Positions 24,526-33,039 of a stretch of DNA of 64,000 nt are shown here, one piece after another. The translations under genes were made by a program, and so were the position numbers. Position 1 is the stretch's first letter, and every line of letters begins with the position of its first letter. The notes under the pieces were generated by a model that was not told where the DNA came from, did not search any database, and saw only the letters and a program-made list of their open reading frames with translations. The DNA is taken from contig NZ_UFSM01000001.1 in assembly GCF_900445235.1 (NCBI RefSeq), positions 2,805,501-2,869,500 of the forward strand, given 5' to 3'. This DNA comes from Aminobacter aminovorans. GTDB lineage: Bacteria; Pseudomonadota; Alphaproteobacteria; Rhizobiales; Rhizobiaceae.

Positions 24526-25425
24526 ATGTCGACACCCCAACGGCTGCTTCGCTCAGCCGCTTTAGGCCTGTCGGTGCTGCTGGCAAGCGGGTCGGCCGGC
24601 TTGGCGCTTGAGGGCGCCACCGTACTTCCTGACCGCAGCCGCGTCGCCTCCGTCGGCGGCTCGATCACCGAAATCGTCTATGCGCTCGGCGAAGAGGGGG
24701 CGCTCGTTGCCCGGGATTCGACCAGCGTCTATCCGGAAGCGGTGTTCAAGCTTCCCGACGTCGGCTACATGCGGGCGCTGTCGCCCGAAGGTGTGCTGTC
24801 GGTCAACCCGACCGGCATCCTGGCGCTCGAGGGCAGCGGCCCGAAGGAGGCGATCGACGTCCTCAAGAAGGCCAGCGTTCCCTACATCCAGGTGCCGGAA
24901 GGCTTCAGCCATGACGGCATCCTCCAGAAGATCCGCATCGTCGGCAAGGCGCTCGGCGCCGATGCAAAGGCCGAGGCGCTGGCCGCCGAGACCGGCAAGC
25001 AACTGTCGGATGCGGAGGCGCTGACCAAGGACATTGCGCAAAGCGAGCGCAAGCGCGTGCTGTTCATCCTCAGCATGCAGGGCGGCAAAATCCTGGCGTC
25101 CGGCAACCATACGGCTGCCGACGGCATCATCGCGCTGGCCGGTGCCGTCAATGCGGTCGAGGGCTACCCCGGCTACAAGCAGCTCACCGACGAGGCGGCG
25201 ATCACCGCCAGGCCCGACGTGATCCTGATGATGGATCGCGGCGGCGGCACCGCCGTTCCCGACGACGAGCTGTTTGCCCATCCGGCTATCGCCTCGACGC
25301 CGGCCGGTCAGGCCAGGCGCGTGATCCGCATGGACGGTGCCTACCTGCTCGGCTTTGGTCCGCGCACGGCCGCCGCGATCAAGGATCTGGCCGTTGCGCT
25401 CTATGGCGACGCGATCAAGAAGTAA
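24526..25425 (+). CDS. hmuT: Periplasmic heme-binding protein HmuT
   Basis: This 299-residue protein has a signal peptide (residues 1-24) and the two-lobed class III binding-protein fold joined by a long helix. SVGGSITEIVYALGEE and LSVNPTGILALEGSGP are family segments. It delivers heme from the receptor to HmuU. Two ATGs compete; 24526 is chosen because GGAG is 7 bp upstream, while the ATG at 24520 is too close to it. It lies within the hmuPSTUV operon. Confidence 0.92.
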   Translation: MSTPQRLLRSAALGLSVLLASGSAGLALEGATVLPDRSRVASVGGSITEIVYALGEEGALVARDSTSVYPEAVFKLPDVGYMRALSPEGVLSVNPTGILALEGSGPKEAIDVLKKASVPYIQVPEGFSHDGILQKIRIVGKALGADAKAEALAAETGKQLSDAEALTKDIAQSERKRVLFILSMQGGKILASGNHTAADGIIALAGAVNAVEGYPGYKQLTDEAAITARPDVILMMDRGGGTAVPDDELFAHPAIASTPAGQARRVIRMDGAYLLGFGPRTAAAIKDLAVALYGDAIKK

Positions 25426-25438
25426 GGCCGGGACAGTG

Positions 25439-26545
25439 GTGGATCAAACGATCGCCGGCGACGCCGGCGTGCAGGAGAGGGGGCGCCGTGTCGACGGCGA
25501 CCGCTCCGCCCGTGCCTTGCTGGTCATCGGCCTGCTTGCCCTGGCGCTGGCCGCAACGGCGCTGTTCAGCCTGACATGGGGCGCATCCGACGCCTCGGCG
25601 CTGGGACTCGTTCGCAGCTGGCTGTTCGGCGCGACGCCGGGCAATGAGGCGTTGTCGATGCGCGACAGCGTCATCGTCTACGACATTCGCCTGCCGCGCA
25701 TCGTGCTGGGCATGCTGGTGGGCGCTGCGCTTGCCGTATCGGGCGCTGTCATGCAGGGGCTGTTCCGCAATCCGCTGGCCGATCCCGGCCTTGTCGGTGT
25801 ATCGGCAGGTGCTGGCCTGGGCGCCGTATCGGTGATCGTGCTGGGCGCAACCGTGCTTGCACCGTTCACGGCGCTGCTCGGCAGCTACGCGCTGCCATTC
25901 GCGGCGTTTGGCGGTGGCCTGCTCACCACCATCATCCTCTACAATGTCGCCACGCGGCAGGGGCGCACTTCGATCGCCACCATGCTCTTGGCCGGCATCG
26001 CGCTGGGCGCGATGGCCATGGCCCTGACAGGCGTACTGGTCTACATCGCCGACGACAGGCAATTGCGCGACCTGACATTCTGGCAGCTCGGCTCGCTGGC
26101 CGGTGCGACCTGGCTGAAGATCGCGGGTGCCGGGCCGATCATCATCCTGGCGCTGGCGACGACACCTTTCATGGCCAAGGGGCTGAATGCACTTGCCTTG
26201 GGCGAGGCGACGGCAAGCCATCTCGGCGTTCCGGTCCAACGGCTGAAATATGTCGCGATCGTCGCGGTTTCGGCGGCAATCGGCGCCTCGGTGGCGGTTA
26301 GTGGCGGCATCGGCTTCGTCGGCATCGTCGTGCCGCATCTGCTGCGCCTGGCGATCGGACCCGACAACCGCTACCTCTTGCCGGCGTCGGCGCTTCTGGG
26401 CGCATGCCTGCTGCTGTTGGCGGATGCGGTGAGCCGCACCATCGTAGCACCCGCCGAGTTGCCGATCGGCATCGTCACCGCCGCCGTCGGTGGCCCGTTC
26501 TTCCTGTGGATATTGCTGCGTAAGCGCGGCGTCGTGGATCTTTGA
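25439..26545 (+). CDS. hmuU: Heme ABC transporter permease HmuU
   Basis: This 368-residue FecCD/BtuC-family permease has about ten membrane segments. Typical motifs are DIRLPRIVLGMLVGAALAVS, GLFRNPLADPGLVG and GGIGFVGIVVPHLLR. It forms the channel with HmuV for heme import across the inner membrane. The start is uncertain: adjacent GTG codons at 25436 and 25439 follow hmuT by about 12 bp, with only a weak ribosome site. Confidence 0.92.
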   Translation: MDQTIAGDAGVQERGRRVDGDRSARALLVIGLLALALAATALFSLTWGASDASALGLVRSWLFGATPGNEALSMRDSVIVYDIRLPRIVLGMLVGAALAVSGAVMQGLFRNPLADPGLVGVSAGAGLGAVSVIVLGATVLAPFTALLGSYALPFAAFGGGLLTTIILYNVATRQGRTSIATMLLAGIALGAMAMALTGVLVYIADDRQLRDLTFWQLGSLAGATWLKIAGAGPIIILALATTPFMAKGLNALALGEATASHLGVPVQRLKYVAIVAVSAAIGASVAVSGGIGFVGIVVPHLLRLAIGPDNRYLLPASALLGACLLLLADAVSRTIVAPAELPIGIVTAAVGGPFFLWILLRKRGVVDL

Positions 26546-26567
26546 TGCGGCGAACTGTGAGGTACTC

Positions 26568-27359
26568 ATGATCGAAGCACGCCAGGTTTCGGTGTCGATC
26601 GGCAGCACGCGCATCGTCAGCGATGTGGATTTCACCGTGCGTCCGGGTGAACTGGCAGCGATCGTCGGACCCAACGGCTCCGGCAAGACGACCTTCCTGA
26701 GGGCGCTGACGGGCGAACTCGCCTATTCGGGACAGGTATCGCTCAATGGCCGCGATCAGGCCAAGCTCAAGCCATGGGAAGCGGCAAGCATCCGTGCGGT
26801 GCTGCCGCAGTCGACGGCGCTGTCGTTTCCCTTCACCGTCCGCGAGATCGTCAAGCTTGGCGTGACGGGCGGGCGCTCAGGCGCATTGGCGGGCGAGGAC
26901 GACCGGCTGCCGGAGCGGGCGCTGGCCCGGGTCGATCTCGAAGGCTTTGCCGGACGCTTCTATCAGGAGCTTTCAGGCGGCGAACAGCAGCGCGTGCAGC
27001 TTGCCCGCGTATTGTGCCAGGTGTGGGCGCCGGTGCTGGACGGGCAGCCACGCTATCTGTTCCTCGACGAGCCGGTGTCGAGCCTCGACATCAAGCACCA
27101 ACTGATCATCATGAACATCGCCCGCGATTTCGCGCGGCGCGGCGGCGGCGTTGTCGCCATTCTGCACGACCTTAATCTGACGGCGATGTATGCCGACCAG
27201 ATCTGCGTCATGCATCGCGGCAAGCTTGCGGCCGCGGGTGCCCCGCAGGTCGTGCTCACCGATGGTCTGATCGAAAAGGTGTTCGGCTGCCGGCTGCGCG
27301 TCGGTGCGCTGCCTCAGGGGGATATCCCGTTCGTGCTGCCGCAATCGGCCGTGGCCTGA
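26568..27359 (+). CDS. hmuV: Heme ABC transporter ATPase HmuV
   Basis: This 263-residue ATPase has Walker A GPNGSGKT (34-41), the signature LSGGEQQRVQLARVL, Walker B LFLDEP and the switch His in AILHDLNLT. It powers heme uptake through HmuU. GAGGT lies 5-6 bp before the ATG. It is the last gene of the operon and is convergent with rirA, with only 25 bp between the stops. Confidence 0.93.
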   Translation: MIEARQVSVSIGSTRIVSDVDFTVRPGELAAIVGPNGSGKTTFLRALTGELAYSGQVSLNGRDQAKLKPWEAASIRAVLPQSTALSFPFTVREIVKLGVTGGRSGALAGEDDRLPERALARVDLEGFAGRFYQELSGGEQQRVQLARVLCQVWAPVLDGQPRYLFLDEPVSSLDIKHQLIIMNIARDFARRGGGVVAILHDLNLTAMYADQICVMHRGKLAAAGAPQVVLTDGLIEKVFGCRLRVGALPQGDIPFVLPQSAVA

Positions 27360-27384
27360 AGCCTTTGCACTTGGCCAGGGCGTG

Positions 27385-27846
27385 TCAGCTGGCCAGGGCG
27401 CTGGGCTCGGGGAAGTGCAGCCCGAGCAGGTCGCGCATGTTGGGACGTGCAGCGACCAGATCGGCGATGGTGTAGCGCGCCAGCACTTCGAAGAAGGCGT
27501 TGAGCGCTTCGCGCAGGGCGGAATTCAGGCCGCAGCTGTCGACAAGCGGGCACTCGGCGGCATCGTTCTCGAAGCACTCGGCCATGGCGAAGCTCTCTTC
27601 GGTGACGCGGACGACGTCGAAGAGAGAGATCTGGTCGGCCGGCTTGGCCAGGCGCACGCCGCCGTTGCGGCCACGCACCGTCTCGACAAGCTTGGCTTCG
27701 ACCAGCGGCTGCAGGATTTTGAACAGGAAAAGTTCCGACACCGTATAGGCAGCGGCGATTTCAGGAACGCGGCTCAGCCGTCCTTCGTTGGCCGCGCAAT
27801 ACATCAGGATGCGCATGGCGTAGTTGGTCTGGCGTGTGAGGCGCAT
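27385..27846 (-). CDS. rirA: Rrf2-family iron-responsive regulator RirA
   Basis: This 153-residue protein has an N-terminal winged helix (MRLTRQTNYAMRILMYCAAN) and three cluster-binding cysteines, C91, C99 and C105, in the AECF, AECP and DSCG segments. Near-identity to the RirA signature KILQPLVEAKLVETVRGRNGG is clear. RirA is the Fe-S-containing repressor of iron uptake genes in rhizobia. It lies directly beside the heme operon, and its own upstream region contains a TGA-N9-TCA box and an Irr-type ICE-like motif, so it is probably iron-autoregulated. Confidence 0.95.
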   Translation of the reverse strand: MRLTRQTNYAMRILMYCAANEGRLSRVPEIAAAYTVSELFLFKILQPLVEAKLVETVRGRNGGVRLAKPADQISLFDVVRVTEESFAMAECFENDAAECPLVDSCGLNSALREALNAFFEVLARYTIADLVAARPNMRDLLGLHFPEPSALAS

Positions 27847-27900
27847 TGCGTGTTCCCTGCTCTGCGATGAGTCCGCGAGTCCGGCTAATATGGCCCATAC

Positions 27901-27917
27901 CTTAGAACAATTCCAGA
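27901..27917. promoter_or_regulatory. Irr ICE-like motif upstream of rirA
   Basis: CTTAGAACAATTCCAGA resembles the iron control element bound by Irr (TTTAGAACNGTTCTAAA), with 12 of 16 defined positions matching. It lies 55 bp upstream of the rirA start, close to where the promoter should be. Known cross-control between Irr and RirA makes this plausible, but it is imperfect. Confidence 0.4.
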
Positions 27918-27936
27918 CAGGGTTTCAAATTATATA

Positions 27937-27951
27937 TGACGACGACAGTCA
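27937..27951. promoter_or_regulatory. RirA (IRO) box upstream of rirA
   Basis: TGACGACGACAGTCA fits TGA-N9-TCA and is the core of a larger 7-7-7 inverted repeat (ATATGAC ... GTCATAT, 27934-27954). It sits 91 bp upstream of rirA, consistent with autoregulation. The extended symmetry makes it a stronger candidate than a bare TGA-N9-TCA match. Confidence 0.6.
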
Positions 27952-28035
27952 TATTTGTTGCGCATAGCAGCCTTGCATTTACGTAAAGGTCAAAGCGGTT
28001 GATTTTGATGCTGCGCTGCACAATATTGGCCGTGT

Positions 28036-28065
28036 CGGGAGTCGGAGACCCCGGGAGTCGGAGAC
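28036..28065. repeat. 14-bp tandem direct repeat upstream of the GNAT gene
   Basis: CGGGAGTCGGAGAC occurs at 28036-28049 and again at 28052-28065, a period of 16 bp. It lies just before a strong ribosome binding site. It could be a regulator site with half-sites on one helical face or a simple duplication. Confidence 0.7.
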
Positions 28066-28079
28066 TCAGGGAGGAACCC

Positions 28080-28127
28080 ATGAGGACTGCGACATGGAAC
28101 GGATCCTACGTACACGAAGGCCATTGA
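28080..28127 (+). CDS. Possible 15-codon leader ORF overlapping the GNAT gene start
   Basis: The ATG at 28080 is preceded by AGGGAGG with 5-bp spacing, the best ribosome site in this region, but the frame ends at a TGA at 28125-28127. It overlaps the first codons of the acetyltransferase frame. Either it is a translated leader that couples to the downstream gene, or a one-base frameshift has separated a natural N-terminus from the GNAT gene. Confidence 0.35.
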   Translation: MRTATWNGSYVHEGH

Positions 28128-28660
28128 CGGGCGTAATCCGTCAGCTGCGGCCGTCCGATCTGCCCCGCTTTGCCGAACATCTGCTGAGACTGGACGACCA
28201 GAGCCGGCGCGACCGCTTCAACGGCCTGACCCATGACGGCTTTCTCCAAGCCTATGCCGAGCGCAGCTTCCGCGAGGGGGCGACGGTCATCGGCTATGTC
28301 GAGGGCGACAAGGTACTTGCCGCAGCCGAGCTGCACGAACGCGCCGAAGAGAGCGAGCCGACTGCCGAAATCGCCTTCAGCGTCGAGCACAAGATCCAGA
28401 ACCTGGGCATCGGCGGACGGCTTTTCCAGCGCCTCGTTGCCCAGGCGAGGGGGCTCGGCTACCTCAGGCTGCAGGTGACGACGCACGCCAACAACAGCGC
28501 CATGAAGGCGCTGGCCCGGCGTTTCAATGCCAAACTCAGCTTCCAGCACGGCGAAACCAACGGCATCATCGAACTCGACGGCGAGGCAGGCCTCGATGCC
28601 GACTGGCGCGCGCCCGCCGGTCTCGGCAGGCGCGGTGCCGGCAAGGCCATCGCTGCCTGA
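28094..28660 (+). CDS. GNAT-family N-acetyltransferase
   Basis: The protein (188 residues from the ATG at 28094) has the GNAT fold: the acetyl-CoA loop is in KIQNLGIGGRLFQRLVAQAR (Q/R-x-x-G-x-G/A type) and the last conserved part is NNSAMKALARRFNA. The substrate is unknown. The family variant, starting near VIRQLRPSDLPRFAEHLLRLD, resembles the C-terminal domain of Pat-type acetyltransferases. The real N-terminus is unclear, because the strong ribosome site serves a different frame that starts at 28080. The region upstream carries a tandem repeat. Confidence 0.75.
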   Translation: MERILRTRRPLTGVIRQLRPSDLPRFAEHLLRLDDQSRRDRFNGLTHDGFLQAYAERSFREGATVIGYVEGDKVLAAAELHERAEESEPTAEIAFSVEHKIQNLGIGGRLFQRLVAQARGLGYLRLQVTTHANNSAMKALARRFNAKLSFQHGETNGIIELDGEAGLDADWRAPAGLGRRGAGKAIAA

Positions 28661-28882
28661 CCTGCCTCGACGAGGTGCGGCTGCGCTCATCGATGCGTCG
28701 AGATCGGCGATCCCCGTCGACTGGGTTTGCGCGCTCCCGGCATGAGCTTTTCAAGCACAGGCTTTTCAGGATGAGGACGCCCGATTTGCCGCAAGGGTTG
28801 CAATCGGCCGCGCCGTCTCGATATCTGACCGCATGAGACATGTTTGTCGCGTCGGCCCGGCTGCCGCGGGCGAGGGCGGGAA

Positions 28883-30208
28883 ATGAGCAAGGACGGACCT
28901 GGAATGGTTGCAGCAAACGGCAACGCCATGCCCACGGCCTTGCGCGCCTTGAGTGCCGACGAGGCGACAAAACTGTCCGCCCTGCGGCGGACAAAGTTCA
29001 TCGCAACCGGCGCGCTGGTCGTCTGCGTTGCCATCTTTGCCATCGCCAAGTCGCTGCAGGGGCGCTGGCCGTGGCTCGGTTTTGTCGCCGCCTTTGCTGA
29101 GGCAGCGACGATCGGCGGCCTCGCCGACTGGTATGCCGTCGTGGCGCTGTTCAAGCGGCCGCTCGGGCTGCCGATCCCGCATACGGCAATCATTCCATCC
29201 AATCAGAACCGGATCGCCGACAATCTCGGCCGTTTCATCGAGGCAAACTTCCTGGCACCGGAGCCGGTGCGGCAGAAGCTCAAGGACGTGGATTTCGCAG
29301 CGCTCGTCGCCGATTGGCTGTCGGACCGCCAAAGGGCGGAGGGGCTGTCGGTTTTTGTCGGGCGGCTGGTGCCGCAAATGCTGCAGGCGATCGAGGGCTC
29401 CGGCCTGCGCGAATTCGCAACCCGCCGCATGCTCGATCGTATCGGCAAGGTCGAGGTAGCGCCGCTGGCGGCAGAGCTTCTGACGGCCTTCACCGAAGAC
29501 CGCCGCCACCAGCGCCTGCTCGACGAGTTCACCAAGATCATCGGCAACTTCCTCAGCGACGAGCAGGCCTTGGCCGTGCTGCGCGAGAAGATCAGGGAGG
29601 AACTGCCGTCGGTGTTCAATCTGTTCCGGGCCGATGCCTATCTGCTCAAGCGGATCGTGGCGTCGGCAGCGACGCTGCTTGAAGATGTCAGGGGCGATCC
29701 CGACCATCCGCTGCGCGCCGAGTTCGACCAGTTCGTCCACGGCTTCATCGACCAGCTTCGCCATTCGCCTGACTATGCCAAGCGCGCCGAGCAGCTGAAG
29801 CGCAACTTCCTCGCCCGCCCGGAACTGCGCGGGCTGGCGCAGGATGTCTGGAAAAGCATGCGCGGCTTCATCGAACAGGACGTCGCATCGCCCCAGTCGA
29901 TGACGCGAAAGCACCTGACCAGCCTGTTCGTCGAAGTCGGCCAGAACCTGGCGCGCGATCCCCATATCCGTGCCGACATGAATGCCGGTTTCGTCGTGGC
30001 GCTCGCTTCGTTCGTCGAAAGCCAGAAGAGTGGCGTATCCGGCTTCATCTCCGAGCAGGTCAAGCGCTGGGACCTTGGCCAGTTGACCCGGCTGATCGAG
30101 ATCAACATCGGTCGCGATCTGCAATATATACGCTTCAACGGCATGCTGATCGGCGGTCTCGCCGGTCTGGCGCTTTATTCGGTCGAGTTGCTGGTGCTTG
30201 CGAATTGA
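28883..30208 (+). CDS. DUF445-family membrane protein
   Basis: This protein of about 441 residues has two N-terminal hydrophobic segments (after RRTKFIATGALVV and around GFVAAFAEAATIGGLADWYAVVALF), then a long helical cytoplasmic or periplasmic part, and a final membrane segment near LIGGLAGLALYSVELLVLA. The segment GLADWYAVVALFKRPLGLPIPHTAIIP is the DUF445 hallmark. Family function is not established. The start is uncertain: ATG 28883 or, after a second ribosome-site-like AGGAC, ATG 28904. It precedes a phasin-like gene by 71 bp in the same direction. Confidence 0.8.
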   Translation: MSKDGPGMVAANGNAMPTALRALSADEATKLSALRRTKFIATGALVVCVAIFAIAKSLQGRWPWLGFVAAFAEAATIGGLADWYAVVALFKRPLGLPIPHTAIIPSNQNRIADNLGRFIEANFLAPEPVRQKLKDVDFAALVADWLSDRQRAEGLSVFVGRLVPQMLQAIEGSGLREFATRRMLDRIGKVEVAPLAAELLTAFTEDRRHQRLLDEFTKIIGNFLSDEQALAVLREKIREELPSVFNLFRADAYLLKRIVASAATLLEDVRGDPDHPLRAEFDQFVHGFIDQLRHSPDYAKRAEQLKRNFLARPELRGLAQDVWKSMRGFIEQDVASPQSMTRKHLTSLFVEVGQNLARDPHIRADMNAGFVVALASFVESQKSGVSGFISEQVKRWDLGQLTRLIEINIGRDLQYIRFNGMLIGGLAGLALYSVELLVLAN

Positions 30209-30279
30209 CCGGCCGCCTTGCTCGTCTATTCTGACCTGGCGACCTCCGGGGGACGCCCGGAGCCAAACGGGAGCGAACC

Positions 30280-30711
30280 ATGGCGAAGAAGCCGGAACCG
30301 GAATCCTTCATGGATATGTTTTCGAAATTCGGGCGCGACCTGAAGATGCCCGCGGTCGATGTCGACACGATCATCGGCCATCACCGCAAGAACCTTGAAG
30401 CCCTGGAAAAATCGGTCAGGGCAACCGCCTCCGGTGCGTCGTCGCTGGTGGCGAAGCAGCGCGAGATGCTGCAGGACACCCTGCATGAGATCACCGAGGC
30501 CGCCCAGGGGCTTCGGGCGCCCGGCAATCCGCAGGAGCTGATCTCCAAGCAGGCCGAATTCGCCAAGCGCTCCTTCGAGGCTGCAGTCAAGAATGCCGGC
30601 GAGGTGGCCGCGATCGTGCGCAAATCCGGCACGGAATCGGTCGATATCCTGCGCGGCCGCATCCATGAATCGATCGAGGAAATCCGCGACAGCTTCGACA
30701 AGAAAAAGTAA
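30280..30711 (+). CDS. Phasin-family-like helical protein
   Basis: This 143-residue protein, with a GGGAG site upstream, is almost wholly helical with coiled-coil character. The core, with HRKNLEALEKSVRATASGAS and AKRSFEAAVKNAGEVAAI, matches phasin-type proteins (PHB granule-associated or PhaM-like). There is no signal peptide. No polyhydroxybutyrate genes are nearby, so granule association is only suggested by the family. Confidence 0.7.
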   Translation: MAKKPEPESFMDMFSKFGRDLKMPAVDVDTIIGHHRKNLEALEKSVRATASGASSLVAKQREMLQDTLHEITEAAQGLRAPGNPQELISKQAEFAKRSFEAAVKNAGEVAAIVRKSGTESVDILRGRIHESIEEIRDSFDKKK

Positions 30712-30876
30712 CCCGTCCCGGTCCGGCCCTGACCTCAGCTCTCCTGTGGGTTTCGCGACAGGGCTCGCGCATTGCCCGCTGTCGGATGCTATGGAAGACT
30801 GATCACCATCGGAACGCGGTGCGTCCGTCCGGGCGCACAAGGACGCTTTAACACTCTGAATCCGGCTATTGTGCCT

Positions 30877-30902
30877 TCCGCGAATCGACGCAGATTCGCG
30901 GA
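30877..30902. repeat. Perfect 10-bp hairpin upstream of the ATPase gene
   Basis: TCCGCGAATC and GATTCGCGGA form a perfect inverted repeat around a 6-nt loop, 31 bp before the ATPase start. There is no T-tract, so it is not an ordinary terminator; it could be an operator or a 5'-UTR structure. Confidence 0.55.
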
Positions 30903-30933
30903 CGGGCGCAGCAGGGTTCAACTGGGGTAGAGG

Positions 30934-32442
30934 ATGAAGGTAGGCATCGAGATGGGAGCGGCGTCCGGCGGGACGAAGGCTCAGCTTGATCTCGAAGAAC
31001 TATTGGCGACCCGTTTGCTGGTTCAAGGCAATTCGGGTTCGGGAAAGTCGCATCTGTTGCGTCGCCTGCTCGAACAGAGCGCGCCGTGGGTGCAGCAGTG
31101 CGTCATCGACCCCGAGGGCGATTTCGTCACGCTCGCCGACAAGTTCGGGCATGTCGTCGTCGACGCCCAGCGCACCGAGGCCGAATTGACCCGCATCGCC
31201 GGCCGCATCCGCCAGCATCGCGTTTCGGTCGTGCTCAATCTTGAAGGCCTCGACGTCGAGCAGCAGATGCGCGGCGCCGCGGCCTTCCTGAACGGCATGT
31301 TCGATGCCGAGCGCGATTTCTGGTACCCGGTTCTGGTCGTCGTCGACGAGGCGCAGCTGTTTGCGCCGGCCATTGCCGGCGAGGTCTCCGACGAGGCGCG
31401 GAAAATCTCGCTTGGCGCGATGACCAACCTGATGTGCCGCGGCCGCAAGCGCGGCCTAGCCGGCGTCATCGCCACCCAGCGCCTGGCCAAGCTCGCCAAG
31501 AACGTTGCCGCCGAGGCGTCCAACTTCCTGATGGGCCGCACCTTCCTCGACATCGACATGGCGCGTGCCGCCGACCTGCTCGGCATGGAGCGGCGCCAGG
31601 CCGAAATGTTCCGCGATCTGGCGCGCGGCAATTTCATCGCGCTTGGACCGGCGATGTCGCGCAGGCCGCTGCCGGTCGCCATCGGCCCGGTGGAGACATC
31701 GGCACGTTCGGTCAGCCCCAAGCTGATGCCGCTGCCAGACGCCAGCGAAGACACGCGCGATCTGATCTTTGCGCCGGCGCCGCTGGAAACGCGCCAGACC
31801 GTCCGGCGCACGGCGCCGCCCGCGCCGACGCCGACCGCCGACATCATCGCCCAGCTTTCCCAATTGCGCGCCGAGGCTTCGGCGCCGGTCGCCGAGCCGA
31901 TCTTCCCGCTGTTCGACGAGGCCGAGCGCGAGGCCCTGATCGACACGATCGTGCGCGAGATGGTCGAAGATCCCGATGCGGCGTTCCGCACCGATGCCGT
32001 GCTATACCAGGATTTTCTCGTCCGCTGCCGCATCAAGCGCTTGCAGGGCGAGCCGCCGGCGCTGTCGATGTTCCGCCGCCGCTACGCCGTGGCGCGCTCG
32101 GGCATCGATGAGGAAACCGCATCGAGCGACACCTGGCAGCAGGCGCTCGGTATGTCCGTGGCACTTCCCGAGGACCTGCAGGCGGTGTTCCTGATCGTTG
32201 CCCAGGCAGCGGTCAAAGGCGCGCCTTGCCCCTCCGACGCCGCGATCGCGCACGCCTATGGCAGCCATTCGGCGCGCCGGGCGCGGCGGCTGCTGACCTA
32301 TTTCGAGGAACAGGGGCTGGTTGTCGTGCGCACCGATTTCCACGGCAAGCGCTCGGTGGCGTTCCCAGAACTGGGCTGCGAAACCGCCCCCGGCGACCCC
32401 GAGAGAACCGACGATCTACCTGAGCGGGAGGCTGCGGAATAG
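30934..32442 (+). CDS. HerA/DUF87-like P-loop ATPase
   Basis: This 502-residue protein has Walker A GNSGSGKS (32-39), Walker B VLVVVDEAQLF and an arginine-finger-like region RGRKRGLAGVIATQRL, as in HerA/FtsK-superfamily ATPases of DUF87 type. The second half holds a proline-rich linker (residues about 285-310) and a helical, winged-helix-like C-terminal region that could bind DNA. The ribosome site is TAGAGG before the ATG. A nuclease partner of NurA type is not seen next to it, so a DNA-end-processing role is uncertain. Confidence 0.8.
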   Translation: MKVGIEMGAASGGTKAQLDLEELLATRLLVQGNSGSGKSHLLRRLLEQSAPWVQQCVIDPEGDFVTLADKFGHVVVDAQRTEAELTRIAGRIRQHRVSVVLNLEGLDVEQQMRGAAAFLNGMFDAERDFWYPVLVVVDEAQLFAPAIAGEVSDEARKISLGAMTNLMCRGRKRGLAGVIATQRLAKLAKNVAAEASNFLMGRTFLDIDMARAADLLGMERRQAEMFRDLARGNFIALGPAMSRRPLPVAIGPVETSARSVSPKLMPLPDASEDTRDLIFAPAPLETRQTVRRTAPPAPTPTADIIAQLSQLRAEASAPVAEPIFPLFDEAEREALIDTIVREMVEDPDAAFRTDAVLYQDFLVRCRIKRLQGEPPALSMFRRRYAVARSGIDEETASSDTWQQALGMSVALPEDLQAVFLIVAQAAVKGAPCPSDAAIAHAYGSHSARRARRLLTYFEEQGLVVVRTDFHGKRSVAFPELGCETAPGDPERTDDLPEREAAE

Positions 32443-32531
32443 CCCTTTCCACTGCGCTTGGAGGTTGACAAACGCGCCTCGTTTATGGTCCCCAACGCCC
32501 ACTTGGCCAGCTTATGTCAGGAGAGGGACGC

Positions 32532-33017
32532 TTGCGGAAGCCCATCGAGACCTATGAGGAATTGCGCGCGAATATCGGGCAGGAACTCGGCGTTTCCGAT
32601 TGGGTGCTTGTCGACCAGAGCCGCATCGACGCCTTTGCCGACTGCACCGGCGACCGCCAGTGGATCCACGTCGATCCCGAAAGGGCGAAGCGGCGCAGCC
32701 CGTTCCGCACCACCGTGGCGCATGGCTTCCTGACATTGTCGTTGATCGGCGCGCTGGTCCAGGAAATCGGCGTGGTGCCCGAGAACACGCTTGCCGCCTT
32801 CAACTATGGCCTCGACAAGGTGCGTTTCATCTCGCCGGTGAAGGTCGGATCGCGGGTGCGCATGCGCACCGTGCTGATGTCGATGGACGACAAGGGCCCG
32901 GGCCAATATCTGCTCAAGGCCGAAAACACCATCGAGATCGAAGGCGAGGACAAGCCGGCGCTCGTCGCCGAAACGCTGGTCATGCTCTATGAGCGGCGCA
33001 AGAAGGCGACGGCCTGA
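32532..33017 (+). CDS. MaoC-family (R)-specific enoyl-CoA hydratase-like protein
   Basis: This hot-dog-fold protein of about 161 residues has the hydratase-2 motif: DAFADCTGDRQWIHVDPERA and then SPFRTTVAHGFLTLSL. The aspartate and histidine in this region (D-x4-H) are the catalytic pair of MaoC enzymes, which hydrate trans-2-enoyl-CoA. The TTG at 32532 is preceded by AGGAGAGG; an in-frame ATG at 32514 has no ribosome site. It is convergent with the FAH-family gene (22 bp between stops). The physiological substrate is unknown. Confidence 0.8.
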   Translation: MRKPIETYEELRANIGQELGVSDWVLVDQSRIDAFADCTGDRQWIHVDPERAKRRSPFRTTVAHGFLTLSLIGALVQEIGVVPENTLAAFNYGLDKVRFISPVKVGSRVRMRTVLMSMDDKGPGQYLLKAENTIEIEGEDKPALVAETLVMLYERRKKATA

Positions 33018-33039
33018 GCCAGCGCCATCTTCCGCCCGG

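Noticed and set aside
28036..28065. CRISPR-like repeat
   Set aside because: There are only two copies with a 2-bp spacer; no array, spacers or cas genes exist in the window.
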